Below, piece after piece: positions 6,436 to 7,366 of a stretch of 7,366 nucleotides of DNA. The notes under the pieces are model-generated. The model had not been told where the DNA came from and made no database searches. It saw nothing but the letters and a program-made list of their open reading frames with translations. Location of the stretch: NCBI GenBank assembly GCA_012799545.1, contig JAAZLA010000157.1, positions 1-7,366 of the forward strand. Reading direction: 5' to 3'. This stretch comes from Treponema sp. (GTDB lineage: Bacteria; Spirochaetota; Spirochaetia; Treponematales; Treponemataceae). Numbering within the stretch: the first letter of the stretch is position 1; each line of letters opens with the position of its first letter. Position numbers and translations under genes: made by a program.

Positions 6436-7129
6436 AAGACTTTACAAAGACTAAATCAAAAATACGCCTATTTGCATTTTTCCCTTTTTTTTCAAAGCCT
6501 GTTTCTGGACGCCAGTCTTGTTTTGGAGCAAAACCCAACAAGGTGTTTTTTATGTCCTCATATTTATTTTTCAAGCCTTCAGTTGCGGTCAATTCTTCTA
6601 AAGCATGATAGGCATAATCTTCCCAATCAGTTGCCATATAAATACAAGCATCTTTTTTTAATTTTTTTGCTAAAAGATCTGTATTTGGTCGAAGCATAAA
6701 TCGCCTTTTGTGATGCTTTTTCTTTGGCCAGGGATCGGGAAAAAAAACATGAAAAGCAGAAACAGAATTGTCAGGAATCATATATTCCAAAACCTCGAGT
6801 GCATCATGCTCAAGAATACGTACGTTTTGTAGACTGTGCATTTCAATCTCGCTTAGAAGTTTTGCAACACCTGCCTTGTGTACTTCAATCCCCAAATAAT
6901 TTGTAGTGGGGTTTTCTTGAGCAATGAGACTCGTAGCCTTTGCCATTCCAAAACCTATTTCAATCACAAGATCTTGCTTTTTTAAAAAACAAGAATCAAT
7001 ATCCAATAATTTTTTTTCAAACGGGATCACCCATTTTTCTTTAAGATGATGATATTTTTCTTTTTGACTTTCCGTCATCCTACCAGAACGCAGAACAAAG
7101 GTTTTTATTTTTCGACTAAGTGTATCCAT
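6434..7129 (-). CDS. trmB: tRNA (guanine-N7)-methyltransferase TrmB
   Basis: TrmB transfers a methyl group from S-adenosylmethionine to N7 of G46 in the tRNA variable loop. The 231 residues are a normal full length. The N-terminal R-K-I-K-T-F-V-L-R-S-G-R-M-T matches the family's R-S-F-x-x-R-x-G-R start. The SAM-binding motif I is V-I-E-I-G-F-G-M-A (55-63), followed by Y-L-G-I-E-V-H-K-A-G (78-87) and the acidic E-H-D-A (107-110). The family signature F130-P-D-P-W-P135 with the following K-K-K-H-H-K-R-R is intact. A-T-D-W-E (166-170) and the C-terminal F-E-K-K-G-K-N-A-N-R-R-I-F-D-L (212-226) complete the substrate-binding parts. Start at 7129: a Shine-Dalgarno AGGA lies 7 nt upstream. Neighbours: an unrecognised gene ends 9 bp upstream and ligA begins 10 bp downstream, so all are likely cotranscribed. 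Function is confident from the signature motifs. Confidence 0.97.
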   Translation of the reverse strand: MDTLSRKIKTFVLRSGRMTESQKEKYHHLKEKWVIPFEKKLLDIDSCFLKKQDLVIEIGFGMAKATSLIAQENPTTNYLGIEVHKAGVAKLLSEIEMHSLQNVRILEHDALEVLEYMIPDNSVSAFHVFFPDPWPKKKHHKRRFMLRPNTDLLAKKLKKDACIYMATDWEDYAYHALEELTATEGLKNKYEDIKNTLLGFAPKQDWRPETGFEKKGKNANRRIFDLVFVKS

Positions 7130-7136
7130 TATTCAA

Positions 7137-7140
7137 TCCT
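7137..7140 (-). promoter_or_regulatory. Shine-Dalgarno of trmB (AGGA), overlapping the upstream stop
   Basis: AGGA ends 7 nt before the trmB ATG (7129). The preceding gene's stop TAG (7141-7139) supplies its first two bases, giving TAGGA, the same stop-in-Shine-Dalgarno arrangement as at ligA. Confidence 0.7.
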
Positions 7141-7366
7141 ATTCGTAATTTTTATTAAGGCTCATTGTATCATCAATAAAAACTTCAGGACATAAAATAA
7201 CAGCAGAATAATCTCCCGTCCTATAAAACTCTCGATAAGAAAATGTTTGTGGATATTTTTTTAGCATAGATTCTTTTGACTCTAGCTCTTCTGTAATTTT
7301 ACCCACGTAGAGAGGATTTTTTAAGATGTCGTACAAAACAATTTCATGCCGAGAAAACTCTTGTCC
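7139..7366 (-). CDS. C-terminal 75 residues of an unrecognised protein, truncated by window edge
   Basis: The frame is open from the right edge to a TAG at 7141-7139. An internal TTG at 7336 could be mistaken for a start, but ten more codons without a stop (G-Q-E-F-S-R-H-E-I-V) precede it and reach the edge, so this is most likely the 3' end of a longer gene. The fragment is polar with a helix-like E-E-L-E-S-K-E-S-M-L-K-K (about 26-37), an aromatic-rich Y-P-Q-T-F-S-Y-R-E-F-Y-R stretch and a beta-like Y-S-A-V-I-L-C. There is no membrane segment or named motif. It is on the same strand as trmB, 9 bp away, and its stop lies within the trmB Shine-Dalgarno; this is the main evidence that it is real. 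I cannot assign a function. Confidence 0.65.
   Translation of the reverse strand, partial: GQEFSRHEIVLYDILKNPLYVGKITEELESKESMLKKYPQTFSYREFYRTGDYSAVILCPEVFIDDTMSLNKNYE

Noticed and set aside
7139..7336. A complete 65-residue gene starting at TTG 7336
   Set aside because: The frame stays open to the window edge and no Shine-Dalgarno precedes the TTG, so it is treated as the end of a longer gene.
1..7366. Defence system, prophage, insertion sequence or CRISPR array
   Set aside because: No transposase, integrase, direct-repeat array, flanking inverted repeats or toxin-antitoxin pair is visible; the genes are core housekeeping or envelope functions.

Overview
The window is AT-rich bacterial DNA packed with genes and carries no sign of mobile elements, CRISPR arrays, tRNA or rRNA. 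The gene set suggests a spirochaete, most likely Treponema-like. The pointers are an enlarged RecJ with a long internal insert, a PreP-type M16C protease, a divergent but complete LigA, and many short A/T runs. This assignment rests on protein flavour, not on a marker gene, so it is an inference of moderate confidence.

Layout: (1) 1-614, minus strand, is the N-terminal 204 residues of an M16C metalloprotease that runs off the left edge. (2) 615-707 is a 93-bp divergent intergenic region that probably holds both promoters. (3) 708-3834, plus strand, is a two-gene unit: recJ, then 16 bp later an exported M23 metallopeptidase. (4) 3837-7366, minus strand, is a tight four-gene unit read right to left: the 3' end of an unrecognised gene, trmB, ligA, and a small membrane-anchored protein of unknown function. 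The plus and minus units converge with only 2 bp between their stop codons. No stretch over 300 bp lacks a gene.

Functions: RecJ (5'-3' single-strand exonuclease) and LigA (NAD+-dependent nick sealing) both serve replication-linked repair and recombination, although they lie on opposing units. TrmB makes m7G46 in tRNA. The M23 protein acts on cell-wall peptidoglycan outside the cytoplasm. The M16C protein is expected to degrade peptides. In the minus-strand unit, the Shine-Dalgarno sequences of trmB and ligA each overlap the stop codon of the preceding gene, and the last gene overlaps the ligA stop, so coupled translation is likely throughout.

The most interesting signal is inside RecJ. About 150 extra residues sit between the DHH motif and the next metal-binding motif. 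By eye the insert follows the order of elements of a DnaQ-type (DEDDh) exonuclease fold with its first pair of catalytic acids missing. That would make it an accessory, probably non-catalytic, nuclease-like domain nested in a RecJ core. The length excess is read directly from the sequence; the fold assignment is a hypothesis.
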